Of a stretch of DNA of 64,000 nucleotides, positions 25,576-35,194 are shown one piece after another. Each line of letters opens with the position of its first letter. Positions within the stretch are counted from its first letter, which is position 1. The translations under genes and the position numbers were made by a program. The stretch is taken from the NCBI GenBank assembly GCA_002083365.1, contig LVWS01000033.1, forward strand, positions 62,001-126,000, read 5' to 3'. The notes under the pieces were generated by a model, which was not told where the DNA came from, made no database searches, and saw nothing but the letters and a program-made list of their open reading frames with translations. The DNA is from Nitrospira sp. SG-bin1. Its GTDB lineage: Bacteria; Nitrospirota; Nitrospiria; Nitrospirales; Nitrospiraceae.

Positions 25576-27309
25576 ATGACAGACCGGTCTGACGACGCGC
25601 TGGTGGCCTATTTTTCGATGGAGATCGGCCTGGATCCGGGCATGCCGACCTATGCCGGCGGTCTTGGCGTGCTGGCCGGAGACACCGTCCGATCGGCCGC
25701 CGATCTGGAAATCCCTATGGTGGCGGTGACGCTGTTGCACCGCCGAGGCTATTTTTATCAACGGCTGGATGAGCAGGGTTGGCAGCATGAAGAGCCAGTG
25801 GCCTGGCCGATCAACGATTTTTGCAAACCGGTGGAACCGCGTGTCACTGTTGAAATCGAAGGCCGTACCGTGCATGTCGCGGCTTGGCAGTTTCGGGTAC
25901 GTGGTGAATCGGGTGGCGAACTGCCTGTCTATCTGCTCGATACAGACCTTCCCGAGAATCAGCCCTGGGACCGAACTCTGACCGACCTGCTCTACGGCGG
26001 CGACGATTACTATCGGCTCTGCCAGGAGGTGGTGCTGGGATTCGGAGGCTACCGCCTATTGCGGACGCTAGGCTATAGCCATATTCGCCGGTTCCATATG
26101 AACGAAGGACATGCGGCATTGCTCGTGCTGGCCCTGCTGGAGGAAAAACTGGCGTCTCGCTCTCCGGAACAAGGGGTTTCCACAGATCTCATCGAGACCG
26201 TTCGCGAACAATGTGTGTTTACGACCCATACGCCGGTGCCGGCGGGCCACGATCAATTTCCCCCCGACCTTGCCCATCGCGTGCTGGGCGACCGACGCTG
26301 TGCTTGGCTCCAAGCGTGCGGTCATGACCGTAGTTTGAACATGACGCAGCTCGCGTTGCGAGGTTCACGGTTCGTCAACGGGGTGGCGATGAAGCACGGC
26401 GAGGTGTCTCATAGTCTCTTCCCGGACTATCCGATTCACTCGATCACGAACGGCGTCCATGCGGTGACATGGGCCGCGTCTTCATTTCAGGCGCTCTATG
26501 ATCGGCATCTTCCGGACTGGCGACATGATCAGCTCTCGCTTCGGTACGCCATCAGCATTCCCGGTCAAAGAATTTGGGATGCGCATATGGAGGCGAAACG
26601 GGCGCTCGTCGACTATGTCAATCGTGTGACGAATGTGGGCTTTGATCGGGACGTCTTGACGATCGGATTTGCCAGACGGGCCACAGCGTACAAACGAGGG
26701 ACCTTGATTTTTCACGACGTCGAGCGGCTGAGCAAGATTGCGGGGCAGCTCGGCCCGATTCAAATCGTCTTTGGCGGCAAAGCGCATCCGCGCGACCAAG
26801 AGGGGAAACAACTGATCCACGGAATCCACAAGTTCCGCGATCTTCTCCAGGGCAAGGTCCGGATCGCGTACCTCTCGAATTACGATATGACGCTGGCCAA
26901 GCTATTCTGTGCCGGTGTAGACGTGTGGCTCAATACGCCGCTCCCTCCCATGGAGGCATCCGGGACCAGCGGAATGAAGGCGGCGGTCAATGGAGTTCCA
27001 AGCCTGAGCATTCTCGATGGGTGGTGGATCGAAGGCCATGTGGAAGACGTGACCGGCTGGTCGATCGGTGGTCGGATCAAGGCGAGCCTTGAATCAAGCG
27101 AGGGCGTGGATAGTCGCGATGCATCCGCGCTGTACGATAAGCTGGAACAGAAAGTGTTACCCTGTTTCTACCGGGATCGTGAGCGGTTTATCGAGATCAT
27201 GCGCCATGCGATCGCCTTGAACGGCGGGTTCTTCAACACCCATCGGATGATGGCGCAGTATCTGCACAATGCCTATCGACTGGTCGGCGAGTATGTCCGA
27301 CAGAGATGA
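25576..27309 (+). CDS. glgP: Alpha-glucan phosphorylase, short GT35 type
   Basis: Releases glucose-1-phosphate from glycogen-like alpha-1,4-glucans with a pyridoxal phosphate cofactor. The 577-residue length fits the shorter bacterial/archaeal alpha-glucan phosphorylase subfamily rather than the ~820-residue classical enzyme. Landmarks are AYFSMEIGLDPGMPTYAGGLGVLAGD at the start, FHMNEGHAAL, TTHTPVPAGHDQF, FARRATAYKRG, and the active-site region TPLPPMEASGTSGMKAAVNG. Acetate kinase and phosphoketolase follow on the same strand, so the product probably feeds a phosphoketolase route. The ATG at 25576 has no clear ribosome binding site. Confidence 0.9.
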   Translation: MTDRSDDALVAYFSMEIGLDPGMPTYAGGLGVLAGDTVRSAADLEIPMVAVTLLHRRGYFYQRLDEQGWQHEEPVAWPINDFCKPVEPRVTVEIEGRTVHVAAWQFRVRGESGGELPVYLLDTDLPENQPWDRTLTDLLYGGDDYYRLCQEVVLGFGGYRLLRTLGYSHIRRFHMNEGHAALLVLALLEEKLASRSPEQGVSTDLIETVREQCVFTTHTPVPAGHDQFPPDLAHRVLGDRRCAWLQACGHDRSLNMTQLALRGSRFVNGVAMKHGEVSHSLFPDYPIHSITNGVHAVTWAASSFQALYDRHLPDWRHDQLSLRYAISIPGQRIWDAHMEAKRALVDYVNRVTNVGFDRDVLTIGFARRATAYKRGTLIFHDVERLSKIAGQLGPIQIVFGGKAHPRDQEGKQLIHGIHKFRDLLQGKVRIAYLSNYDMTLAKLFCAGVDVWLNTPLPPMEASGTSGMKAAVNGVPSLSILDGWWIEGHVEDVTGWSIGGRIKASLESSEGVDSRDASALYDKLEQKVLPCFYRDRERFIEIMRHAIALNGGFFNTHRMMAQYLHNAYRLVGEYVRQR

Positions 27310-27347
27310 TGTGACGCGCGGATGGCGAAGCTGAAATTTCGACAATC

Positions 27348-28568
27348 ATGATAGAGGCCACTTCGGTAACCGGTACCGGATCGATCTTGACCGTCAACGG
27401 AGGATCCTCCACGCTGAAATTTGCGCTCTTTCAGGCCGGTAACCCCCCCGCTCGTGGCGTAGCGGGCTCGTTCGACCGCATCGGATCGCCGGACGGGATG
27501 TTCACGTGGAGGGATGCGAGAGTCGGCACCGTTGAACGTCAGACGATCGAGGTGTCGGATCATGTCGCCTGCATCGAGCCTCTGATGGCTTGCGTGAAAG
27601 ACATGCTCGTGCATCATCCCCTTCGGGCAATCGGACATCGCGTCGTGCACGGCGGTCGGCGGTACCGTGAGTCGCAACTGGTGACACCGATGATCATGGA
27701 GGAGCTGCGACGGCTGAGTCCCTCTGATCCGGAACATCTCCCGGCTGAGATCGAATTGATCACGGGGTTTGCGCGGCGGTATCCCCATCTCCCGCAGGTC
27801 GCCTGTTTCGACACGGCGTTTCATCAGAGAATGCCTGCCGTTGCGCGTCTCTTGGCCATCCCAAGGCGATATTATTCTGCCGGAGTTCAACGGTACGGGT
27901 TTCACGGATTGTCGTACGCTTATTTGATGAAGGAGTTGGAACGTGTCGGTGCGCCGCAGGAATATCGAGGCCGCGTTATTCTGGCCCATCTTGGAAACGG
28001 TGCCAGCATGGCGGCGGTCAAGAATGGACAGGCGATCGACACAACAATGAGTTTTACCCCCGCTTCCGGCCTGCCGATGAGCCGCCGATCCGGAGACCTT
28101 GATCCGGGCCTGATCTCGTATCTGGCGCGAGCTGAAGGGATGACCGTGGAGCGGTTCCACCGGATGGTCAATACGGAATCGGGGTTGCTCGGTGTCTCCG
28201 AGATCAGTTCGGACATGCGCGATCTACTCGATCATGAAGCCCGTGATCCACAGGCTGCTCAGGCGATCGAGTTGTTCTGCTACCAGGCTCGAAAAGCGAT
28301 CGGGGCCTTGGCCGCGGCAATGGGCGGACTGGACACGGTGGTCTTCAGTGCGGGAATTGGAGAGCGTTCTCCGGTGCTTCGATCGCGGATCTGCACTGAG
28401 TTGGATTTTCTTGGAGTCGTGATCGATCACGCGCGCAATGAAGCGAATGAGCCGGTGATTTCCCAAGAGGGATGTTCTGTGACCGTGCGCGTCATGCACA
28501 CGGATGAAGAGCGCGAGATCGCCGAGTCCGTGACGGGATTGTTAAACAAGGAAACGGAGAATCACTGA
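27348..28568 (+). CDS. ackA: Acetate kinase
   Basis: Interconverts acetyl phosphate + ADP and acetate + ATP in the cytoplasm. The 406-residue protein carries both ASKHA-family acetate kinase signatures: VNGGSSTLKFALF near the start and the catalytic HRVVHGG motif. It also has CFDTAFHQRMP, YGFHGLSY and LAHLGNGASM (nucleotide binding), and FSAGIGERSP. Ser-Thr replaces the usual Ser-Ser/Ser-Asn after GGSS, within normal variation. It lies 38 bp after glgP and 9 bp before the phosphoketolase gene, which makes its substrate. Confidence 0.95.
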   Translation: MIEATSVTGTGSILTVNGGSSTLKFALFQAGNPPARGVAGSFDRIGSPDGMFTWRDARVGTVERQTIEVSDHVACIEPLMACVKDMLVHHPLRAIGHRVVHGGRRYRESQLVTPMIMEELRRLSPSDPEHLPAEIELITGFARRYPHLPQVACFDTAFHQRMPAVARLLAIPRRYYSAGVQRYGFHGLSYAYLMKELERVGAPQEYRGRVILAHLGNGASMAAVKNGQAIDTTMSFTPASGLPMSRRSGDLDPGLISYLARAEGMTVERFHRMVNTESGLLGVSEISSDMRDLLDHEARDPQAAQAIELFCYQARKAIGALAAAMGGLDTVVFSAGIGERSPVLRSRICTELDFLGVVIDHARNEANEPVISQEGCSVTVRVMHTDEEREIAESVTGLLNKETENH

Positions 28569-28577
28569 GGAAACACA

Positions 28578-30959
28578 ATGATGAAGAACACCACACCGTT
28601 GAATGAAGAGACACTGCGGAGGATGGATGCCTATTGGCGCGCGGCTAATTATCTCTCCGTCGGTCAGATTTACCTCTATGACAATCCGCTGTTGAAGAAG
28701 CCGTTGACGCGCGCCCATATCAAGCCGCGCCTGCTCGGCCATTGGGGGACCACGCCGGGCCTGAACTTCATCTATGTGCATCTGAACCGACTCATCAAGC
28801 AACATGACCTCAATATGATCTATATCGCCGGTCCGGGTCATGGCGGCCCTGGGCTTGTCGCCAGTGCTTATCTGGAAGGGACCTACAGCGAAATCTATCC
28901 GAACGTCTCGCAGGACGAGCCGGGCATGAAACGGTTGTTCAAGCAATTCTCTTTTCCCGGTGGAATCCCCAGCCATGTGGCGCCGGAGACACCCGGTTCG
29001 ATTCACGAGGGGGGAGAATTGGGATACTCCCTTTCCCATGCGTACGGAGCCGTATTCGACAATCCGGACTTGGTCGCGGCCTGTGTCGTCGGTGACGGTG
29101 AGGCGGAAACCGGTCCGCTCGCGACAAGCTGGCATTCCAACAAGTTTCTCAATCCGCTCACCGACGGCGTCGTCCTGCCCATTCTTCACCTTAACGGATA
29201 CAAGATTGCCAGTCCCACCGTCTTGGCTCGGATCAGTCATGACGAATTGGAACGGCTCTTCCATGGGTACGGCTATCGTCCTTATTTCGTTGAGGGGGAC
29301 GACCCTCACATGATGCATCAGCTCATGGCGTCAACGCTCGACGTTGTCGTGCAGGACGTCCATCGAATCAAGGACGCTGCTCAGCGAAATGGGGCCACGG
29401 AACGTCCGCAATGGCCCATGATTGTACTCAGGACTCCGAAAGGCTGGACCTGCCCATCCGAGATCGACGGCAAGCGAACAGAAGATTACTGGCGATCCCA
29501 TCAAGTGCCGATGGGGGACATGGACAAGGAGGCCCATGTCAAAATTCTTGAGCAGTGGATGAAGAGTTACAAGCCAGGGGAGCTGTTTGACGAAACCGGA
29601 CGATTCAAAGCCGAGCTTGCGGAACTGGCCCCCAAGGGAGACCATCGCATGAGCGCCAATCCTCACGCGAACGGGGGGACTCTGCTCAAAGCGCTCCGTC
29701 TCCCGGATTTCCGCCGGTATGCCGTGGCCGTCAAGGAACCGGGCGCCGTCGAGGCGGAAGCGACACGCGTCATGGGGTCGTTTCTGCGGGACACGATGGC
29801 GATGAATATGGAGAGCCGGAATTTCCGTCTCTTCAGTCCTGACGAGAACAACTCCAACCGCTGGCAGGATGTCTTGGAGGTGACGAACCGGACCTGGGTG
29901 GCGGAGCGTCGTCCGTACGACGACCATCTGGCGCCGGACGGGCGTGTGATGGAGATGCTCAGCGAGCATCAATGTCAGGGTTGGCTCGAAGGCTATCTCC
30001 TGACCGGCCGACACGGATTCTTCTCCTGCTATGAAGCCTTTATTCACATCATCGATTCCATGTTCAATCAGCATGCCAAGTGGCTCAAGAGCTGCCGCCA
30101 CATCCCTTGGCGGAGGCCGATTGCGTCATTGAATTATCTCTTATCCTCCCATGTCTGGAGGCAAGACCATAACGGGTTCAGCCATCAAGATCCCGGCTTC
30201 ATCGATCACGTCGTGAATAAAAAGGCCGAGGTCATTCGGATTTACCTGCCGCCCGATGCCAACACCCTCCTGTCGGTCACCGACCACTGTCTGCGCAGCC
30301 GCGACCATGTCAACGTGATCGTCGCAGGCAAGCAGTCTGCCCCACAGTGGCTCGAGATGGATCAAGCCGTCATCCATTGCACGGCGGGCATCGGTATTTG
30401 GGAATGGGCCAGCAACGACAAGGACAGTGAACCGGACGTGGTGATGGCCTGTTGCGGCGACGTCCCCACGATGGAAACATTGGCCGCGGTCTCGTTGATT
30501 CATGAGTACCTTCCGGGCGTAAGAGTGCGCGTGGTCAACGTGGTGGACCTCATGAAACTGCAACCGCCGTCCGAGCATCCGAACGGGTTGTCGGATCGGG
30601 ATTTTGATTCCCTCTTTACGACCGACAAACCGATCATTTTCGCCTTCCACGGCTATCCTTGGCTGATCCATCGACTGACGTACCGACGGACCAACCACAA
30701 GAATCTGCATGTGCGTGGCTATAAGGAAGAGGGCACCACCACGACTCCGTTCGACATGGCGGTCATGAACGATATCGACCGGTTTCATTTGGTCGCCGAT
30801 GTCATCGATCGCATACCGTTGGGCGGTTCTCGTGCGGACTATGCCAAACAGGCCCTCCGGGATAAACGCATCCAGCACAAGCTGTACATCGCCGAGCATG
30901 GGGAAGACATGCCGGAGATCCGGCAATGGAGATGGAACCGGAACAACACGTCCCAGTGA
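28578..30959 (+). CDS. xfp: Phosphoketolase
   Basis: A thiamine diphosphate enzyme that splits xylulose-5-phosphate or fructose-6-phosphate with phosphate to give acetyl phosphate. At 793 residues it has full family length. Diagnostic segments include LLGHWGTTPGLNFIYVHLNRLI, YIAGPGHGGPGLVA, PGGIPSHVAPETPGSIHEGGELGY, the ThDP motif VVGDGEAETGPLATSWHSN, and GYKIASPTVL. The C-terminal part has SRDHVNVIVAGKQ and FAFHGYPWLIHRL. With acetate kinase it gives ATP and acetate from sugar phosphates without glycolysis, and with glgP it can use stored glycogen. Whether it prefers F6P or X5P cannot be told from sequence alone. Confidence 0.95.
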   Translation: MMKNTTPLNEETLRRMDAYWRAANYLSVGQIYLYDNPLLKKPLTRAHIKPRLLGHWGTTPGLNFIYVHLNRLIKQHDLNMIYIAGPGHGGPGLVASAYLEGTYSEIYPNVSQDEPGMKRLFKQFSFPGGIPSHVAPETPGSIHEGGELGYSLSHAYGAVFDNPDLVAACVVGDGEAETGPLATSWHSNKFLNPLTDGVVLPILHLNGYKIASPTVLARISHDELERLFHGYGYRPYFVEGDDPHMMHQLMASTLDVVVQDVHRIKDAAQRNGATERPQWPMIVLRTPKGWTCPSEIDGKRTEDYWRSHQVPMGDMDKEAHVKILEQWMKSYKPGELFDETGRFKAELAELAPKGDHRMSANPHANGGTLLKALRLPDFRRYAVAVKEPGAVEAEATRVMGSFLRDTMAMNMESRNFRLFSPDENNSNRWQDVLEVTNRTWVAERRPYDDHLAPDGRVMEMLSEHQCQGWLEGYLLTGRHGFFSCYEAFIHIIDSMFNQHAKWLKSCRHIPWRRPIASLNYLLSSHVWRQDHNGFSHQDPGFIDHVVNKKAEVIRIYLPPDANTLLSVTDHCLRSRDHVNVIVAGKQSAPQWLEMDQAVIHCTAGIGIWEWASNDKDSEPDVVMACCGDVPTMETLAAVSLIHEYLPGVRVRVVNVVDLMKLQPPSEHPNGLSDRDFDSLFTTDKPIIFAFHGYPWLIHRLTYRRTNHKNLHVRGYKEEGTTTTPFDMAVMNDIDRFHLVADVIDRIPLGGSRADYAKQALRDKRIQHKLYIAEHGEDMPEIRQWRWNRNNTSQ

Positions 30960-31135
30960 AGGACGCACGCAGGCGGACGAGGTCTCGCGTTGGGGATCGG
31001 TTGCTCTGCGGAAAACGGCGATCCAGTCGACAACGTCTCTAAAAACCTATGAATTTTCTCCCACAATATGCTATCGAAGGGGCTCCATGAAGAGTGTTCA
31101 GTTCACAACTTACAACGTGAGAGGGGAGAAGAGGC

Positions 31136-32116
31136 ATGGGCCGGAGAGTGCGTTGCGATCGATGGATTATCGGAATACTTTCTCTCGTGTTTCTCCTGAG
31201 CGGCCGGGCGTATGCGCAGGGTTCAGCGGACAAGAAACATGATGATGTGAAGGCTCCAGAGGAGGTGTTGGATTGTCGGTACCAGCAAATGATCGTGCTT
31301 TCCGAAGGGGAAACGATCGGTGAAACGTTTCCATCGGACGATCTGTTTCGTCCCCTCTTGGCGGATCCGAAGCAACCCCAATTCTTCGCCCTTTGGCAAT
31401 CGACCCAGTCCCTCCTTGAACGGACCAATGCGAACATCGGATCGGTCGGGATTGGAGAGAATTTTGGCTTCTATACCAGGCGCAGGGGATGTAACGGATG
31501 GCAGATCAGTCTGCTGACCGGCATTTTCGCGCAATTCGACTTGGATACGTCGAATTCCGCGCTCATCAATGTCGATTTCAATGTGGGCATCCCACTGACC
31601 TGGCGCCATGGAAACTGGTCCGCGCGCCTACGCTTTTATCACCAGAGTAGCCACATCGGAGATGAATTCCTTGGGGCTAATCCCGGCTTTCAGTCGATCG
31701 GCCTCCAGTTTGAAGAAGTCGATATGATTGTGTCCTATGACGTCCGGAGATGGCTGCGCCTCTATGGAGGAGGCGCGTACATGGTCAATCGCCAACCCTC
31801 CAGGATCGACCGCAATACCGCGCAATGGGGATTCGAAGCGCGGACGTCGAGGCCCTTGGGGCGATCCCATATGTTTGGGCTGCTTTCGAATCCGATCCTC
31901 TTCACGCCTCTCCTGACCGCCGACTTCAAGTCCGTCGAGGAGCAGGATTGGTACATCAACACCAATTTGCTCATGGGGATCGATATGTCCCGGGCCGGAT
32001 ATTTCAAGCGCCTCCGGATTCTCTTCAACTACTATCATGGATATAATCCGTATGGGCAATTCTTTTACTCGCAGAAGACCGAGTCGTTTGGAGCCGGTGC
32101 CTATTTCTTGTTTTAG
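31136..32116 (+). CDS. DUF1207 outer-membrane beta-barrel protein
   Basis: A 326-residue secreted protein with a signal peptide (about residues 10-27, ending AYAQ). The mature part has alternating beta strands rich in aromatic residues (ARLRFYHQSSHIGDEFL, RLYGGGAYM, ILFNYYHGYNPYGQFF) and ends in FGAGAYFLF; a C-terminal Phe is typical of barrels inserted by the Bam complex. This fits the DUF1207 family, of unknown function. AGAAGAGG lies before the ATG. It precedes ftsH by 48 bp. Confidence 0.75.
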   Translation: MGRRVRCDRWIIGILSLVFLLSGRAYAQGSADKKHDDVKAPEEVLDCRYQQMIVLSEGETIGETFPSDDLFRPLLADPKQPQFFALWQSTQSLLERTNANIGSVGIGENFGFYTRRRGCNGWQISLLTGIFAQFDLDTSNSALINVDFNVGIPLTWRHGNWSARLRFYHQSSHIGDEFLGANPGFQSIGLQFEEVDMIVSYDVRRWLRLYGGGAYMVNRQPSRIDRNTAQWGFEARTSRPLGRSHMFGLLSNPILFTPLLTADFKSVEEQDWYINTNLLMGIDMSRAGYFKRLRILFNYYHGYNPYGQFFYSQKTESFGAGAYFLF

Positions 32117-32164
32117 CGGCTCTCCGGTCGCGACCCTCGTATTCCCGTAAACGGAGGGAGAGCG

Positions 32165-33967
32165 ATGAACAATAAAGTTTCTTTTTCCATCTGGTACGTG
32201 CTGCTTGCCGTCATGGCGGTGGTGATCGTGCATGATTTCATTCATGCCCTCAATAAGGTCGAGGAACTCCCCTACAGTGAATTCAAAAAACTGGTAGCTG
32301 ACGGCAAGGTGGCGGAAGTCTCGCTGACCAGCCAAGTGCTGACGGGAAAGCTGAAACCGGAGGGAGAATCCAAAGAACAGAAAGCCTTTGCGGCCGTGCG
32401 GGTCGAAGACCCGGATCTCGTCCGTGAGCTCAACCAACATGGCGTGATGTTTACCGGGGTCATCGAATCCACTTTTTGGCGGGATCTCCTGTCGTGGATC
32501 ATTCCGGTCGCCCTCTTCGTCGGCATCTGGTTCTTCATCTTCCGTCGTTTGGGGCAGGCGCAGGGCGGTTTCATGCAGGTCGGCCAGTCCAAGGCGAAGA
32601 TCTATATGGAAAAAGACGTCAAGGTGACGTTCGCGGACGTGGCCGGTGTCGATGAGGCCAAAGATGAATTACGGGAGGTCATCGAGTTCCTGAAGACACC
32701 GGAGAAATTCACCAAGCTGGGTGGAAAAATCCCCAAGGGAATCCTGCTCGTCGGGCCGCCGGGGACGGGCAAAACGCTGCTCGCTCGCGCCGTGGCCGGC
32801 GAAGCCGGTGTGCCGTTTTTCAGCATCAGCGGCTCGGAATTCGTCGAAATGTTCGTGGGAGTCGGCGCGGCGCGCGTTCGCGATCTGTTCGAACAAGCGA
32901 AGGGCAAAGCGCCTTGCATCATCTTCATCGATGAGTTGGATGCCCTCGGGAAAGCCAGGGGCGTGGGACCCATGGCGCACGAGGAACGCGAGCAAACGCT
33001 CAACCAGTTGTTGGTGGAGATGGACGGATTCGATCCCCGGGTCGGCGTAATTCTCATGGCCGCGACCAACCGGCCGGAGATTCTCGATCCCGCGCTGCTG
33101 CGCGCGGGGCGATTCGATCGTCACGTGACCGTAGACCGTCCCGACAAAAAAGGCCGACTGGATGTGCTTCGAGTTCATGCCAAGAAAGTGGCGTTGAGCC
33201 AGGAGGCCGATCTCGAGCAGATCGCCGCGATGACCCCGGGATTCTCCGGCGCAGATCTGGCCAATGTCATCAACGAGTCGGCCTTGTTGGCGGTCCGTCG
33301 AGGTAAAGACCAAGTGGGCCTTTCCGAATTGCAGGAGGCCGTGGAACGGGTCATCGCCGGGTTGGAAAAGAAAAATCGTGTCCTGAATAAGATGGAAAAG
33401 GAACGGGTGGCGTTCCATGAATCGGGCCATGCCATCGTCGCGCTTTCCATCCCGGGCTCCGATCAGGTGCAGAAGATCTCCATTATTCCGCGCGGCGTGG
33501 CGGCGCTCGGTTACACGCTCCAGCTTCCGACGGAAGACCGGTTTCTGATGACGAAATCGGAATTAGAGAATAAAGTTGCGGTGTTGCTCGGGGGGAGGAT
33601 TGCCGAAGAAACGATCTTCGGGGAAGCTTCCACGGGCGCACAGAACGACCTCGTCAAGGCCACGGACATCGCGAAGAGCATGGTGAAGGCGTACGGAATG
33701 AGCGAGAAATTGGGCACCATCACGTTGGAACGTGAGCGTCAACCGCAGTTCCTTCAGCTTCCGGTCGCGTCTGAAAAAGGCGACTATTCGGAAGAAACCG
33801 CCCGTGAAATCGATTGTGAAGTGCGGCGGATCATTGACGAGCAGTACGGACGGGTGAGGCGATTGCTGGAGGAGAGGAAAACCGCGCTGCGACAAGGAGC
33901 CCAGCTTTTGTTGGAACGGGAAGTGATTACCGGAGCTGAGCTCAAGGCCATCCTCGAGGCGACGTGA
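32165..33967 (+). CDS. ftsH: ATP-dependent zinc metalloprotease FtsH
   Basis: A membrane-bound AAA+ protease that degrades misfolded and short-lived proteins. Two transmembrane helices (about residues 8-25 and 108-126) flank a small periplasmic domain. The AAA domain has Walker A GPPGTGKT (about 197), Walker B CIIFIDELDAL and the second region of homology ATNRPEILDPALLRAGRFDRH. The protease domain has HESGH (418-422), in which Ser replaces the common Ala, and the third zinc ligand in TGAQNDLVKAT. At 600 residues it lacks the long acidic C-terminal tail of some homologues. A GGAGG ribosome binding site precedes the ATG. The Mla-type lipid transport operon follows. Confidence 0.95.
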   Translation: MNNKVSFSIWYVLLAVMAVVIVHDFIHALNKVEELPYSEFKKLVADGKVAEVSLTSQVLTGKLKPEGESKEQKAFAAVRVEDPDLVRELNQHGVMFTGVIESTFWRDLLSWIIPVALFVGIWFFIFRRLGQAQGGFMQVGQSKAKIYMEKDVKVTFADVAGVDEAKDELREVIEFLKTPEKFTKLGGKIPKGILLVGPPGTGKTLLARAVAGEAGVPFFSISGSEFVEMFVGVGAARVRDLFEQAKGKAPCIIFIDELDALGKARGVGPMAHEEREQTLNQLLVEMDGFDPRVGVILMAATNRPEILDPALLRAGRFDRHVTVDRPDKKGRLDVLRVHAKKVALSQEADLEQIAAMTPGFSGADLANVINESALLAVRRGKDQVGLSELQEAVERVIAGLEKKNRVLNKMEKERVAFHESGHAIVALSIPGSDQVQKISIIPRGVAALGYTLQLPTEDRFLMTKSELENKVAVLLGGRIAEETIFGEASTGAQNDLVKATDIAKSMVKAYGMSEKLGTITLERERQPQFLQLPVASEKGDYSEETAREIDCEVRRIIDEQYGRVRRLLEERKTALRQGAQLLLEREVITGAELKAILEAT

Positions 33968-34045
33968 ACAACAGCTGGAAGATTGTCCGCCGGTCTTTCG
34001 AGGTGATGGTATGCGAGATGGTGAAGAGCCAAGGCGGTCGACGGA

Positions 34046-35164
34046 GTGAGCACAGTGGAACAGGCGACCATCTCTGTCCAAGATAACGTGATTCTCTGCC
34101 GAGGGTCTTGGACTCTTCCAAACTTGTCCCAACTGGAGCGGAGAGGCCGAGCGCTTCAGTGGCCGAGTTCCTCCACGGTGTTCTACGATGTCGGCGACGT
34201 GACGGCCATGGATACGGGCGGTGCGCTCATGTTGCGGCGCTGTCTCGACGGCGTGCGGCGCAAGGGGCAACAGACTTCCCTCCAAGGATTGAAACCTGAG
34301 TTCGCCGAACTGCTCCACAAAGTAGAGGCTCAGTGGACCTGGTCCGAGCGAAAGGCTGCGGTCGGCGGTACGAGGTGGGTGGAACGCATCACGCGAGTTG
34401 TGCGCTCCCGACAGACATCCGTCTTGCGGGCGCTCGCATTTGTCGGAGAAAGTACCATCGCGTTCGGTCGAGCGCTGATACGGCCACGTACCATCCGATG
34501 GAGAGCGCTCTTGCGGATCGTGGAACTCGACGGCGTACGGGCCCTGCCGATCACCGGCCTGCTGACGTTTCTGGTCGGTGTCGTGATCGCCTATCAGGGC
34601 GCGGAACAGCTCCGTAAATTCGGGACGAACATTTTCATCGTAGATCTGGTCGGCATCTCGCTGTTACGGGAGATCGCCCCGTTGATCGTGGCGATCCTCA
34701 TCGCCGGTCGTTCCGGATCGGCCTATGCGGCCGAGATCGGTACGATGAAGGTCACGGAAGAATTGGACGCGGTGCGGACCTTGGGCATCTCACCCATGAA
34801 CCTGCTCGTGCTGCCGCGGTCGCTGGGCTTGGTCATCGCCCTTCCTCTGTTGACGGTGTATGCGGATGTGGTCGGTGTCTTCGGCGGCATGTTGATCGCC
34901 TTGGGAGAGCTCAACGTGAGTTTCGTCGAGTTTATCGCTCGATTCGAGGAGGCCGTCCCGCTGCGACACTTATTGATCGGCTTAGGGAAGGCGCCGTTCT
35001 TCGCGGCGATCATCGCCTTGGTCGGGTGTTATCAGGGATTTCAGATCAGGGGCGGGGTGGACGACGTCGGACGGCATACCACCATCAGCGTCGTGCAAGG
35101 GATTTTTCTCGTAATCGTGTTCGATGCCCTCTGCAGCATCCTGCTGAATTGGTGGGATCTATAG
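34046..35164 (+). CDS. mlaE: Mla-type lipid ABC permease with N-terminal STAS domain (MlaB-MlaE fusion)
   Basis: The permease of an MCE-type phospholipid transporter. Residues ~1-95 form a STAS-like domain (VSTVEQATISVQDN, FYDVGDVTAMDTGGALML), the fold of MlaB, which in E. coli is a separate protein that stabilises the ATPase. Residues ~140-372 are the MlaE/YrbE permease, with VGVVIAYQGAEQLRKFG, REIAPLIVAILIAGRSGSAYAAEIGTM and DALGISP-like TLGISPMNLLVLPR. A GTG at 34046 is taken; GTG 34055 is also possible. The ATPase, MCE protein and lipoprotein follow. Together they probably maintain outer-membrane lipid asymmetry. Confidence 0.88.
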   Translation: MSTVEQATISVQDNVILCRGSWTLPNLSQLERRGRALQWPSSSTVFYDVGDVTAMDTGGALMLRRCLDGVRRKGQQTSLQGLKPEFAELLHKVEAQWTWSERKAAVGGTRWVERITRVVRSRQTSVLRALAFVGESTIAFGRALIRPRTIRWRALLRIVELDGVRALPITGLLTFLVGVVIAYQGAEQLRKFGTNIFIVDLVGISLLREIAPLIVAILIAGRSGSAYAAEIGTMKVTEELDAVRTLGISPMNLLVLPRSLGLVIALPLLTVYADVVGVFGGMLIALGELNVSFVEFIARFEEAVPLRHLLIGLGKAPFFAAIIALVGCYQGFQIRGGVDDVGRHTTISVVQGIFLVIVFDALCSILLNWWDL

Positions 35165-35194
35165 CGGCGCACGCCGGTGTGAAAGTAGCCCTGT

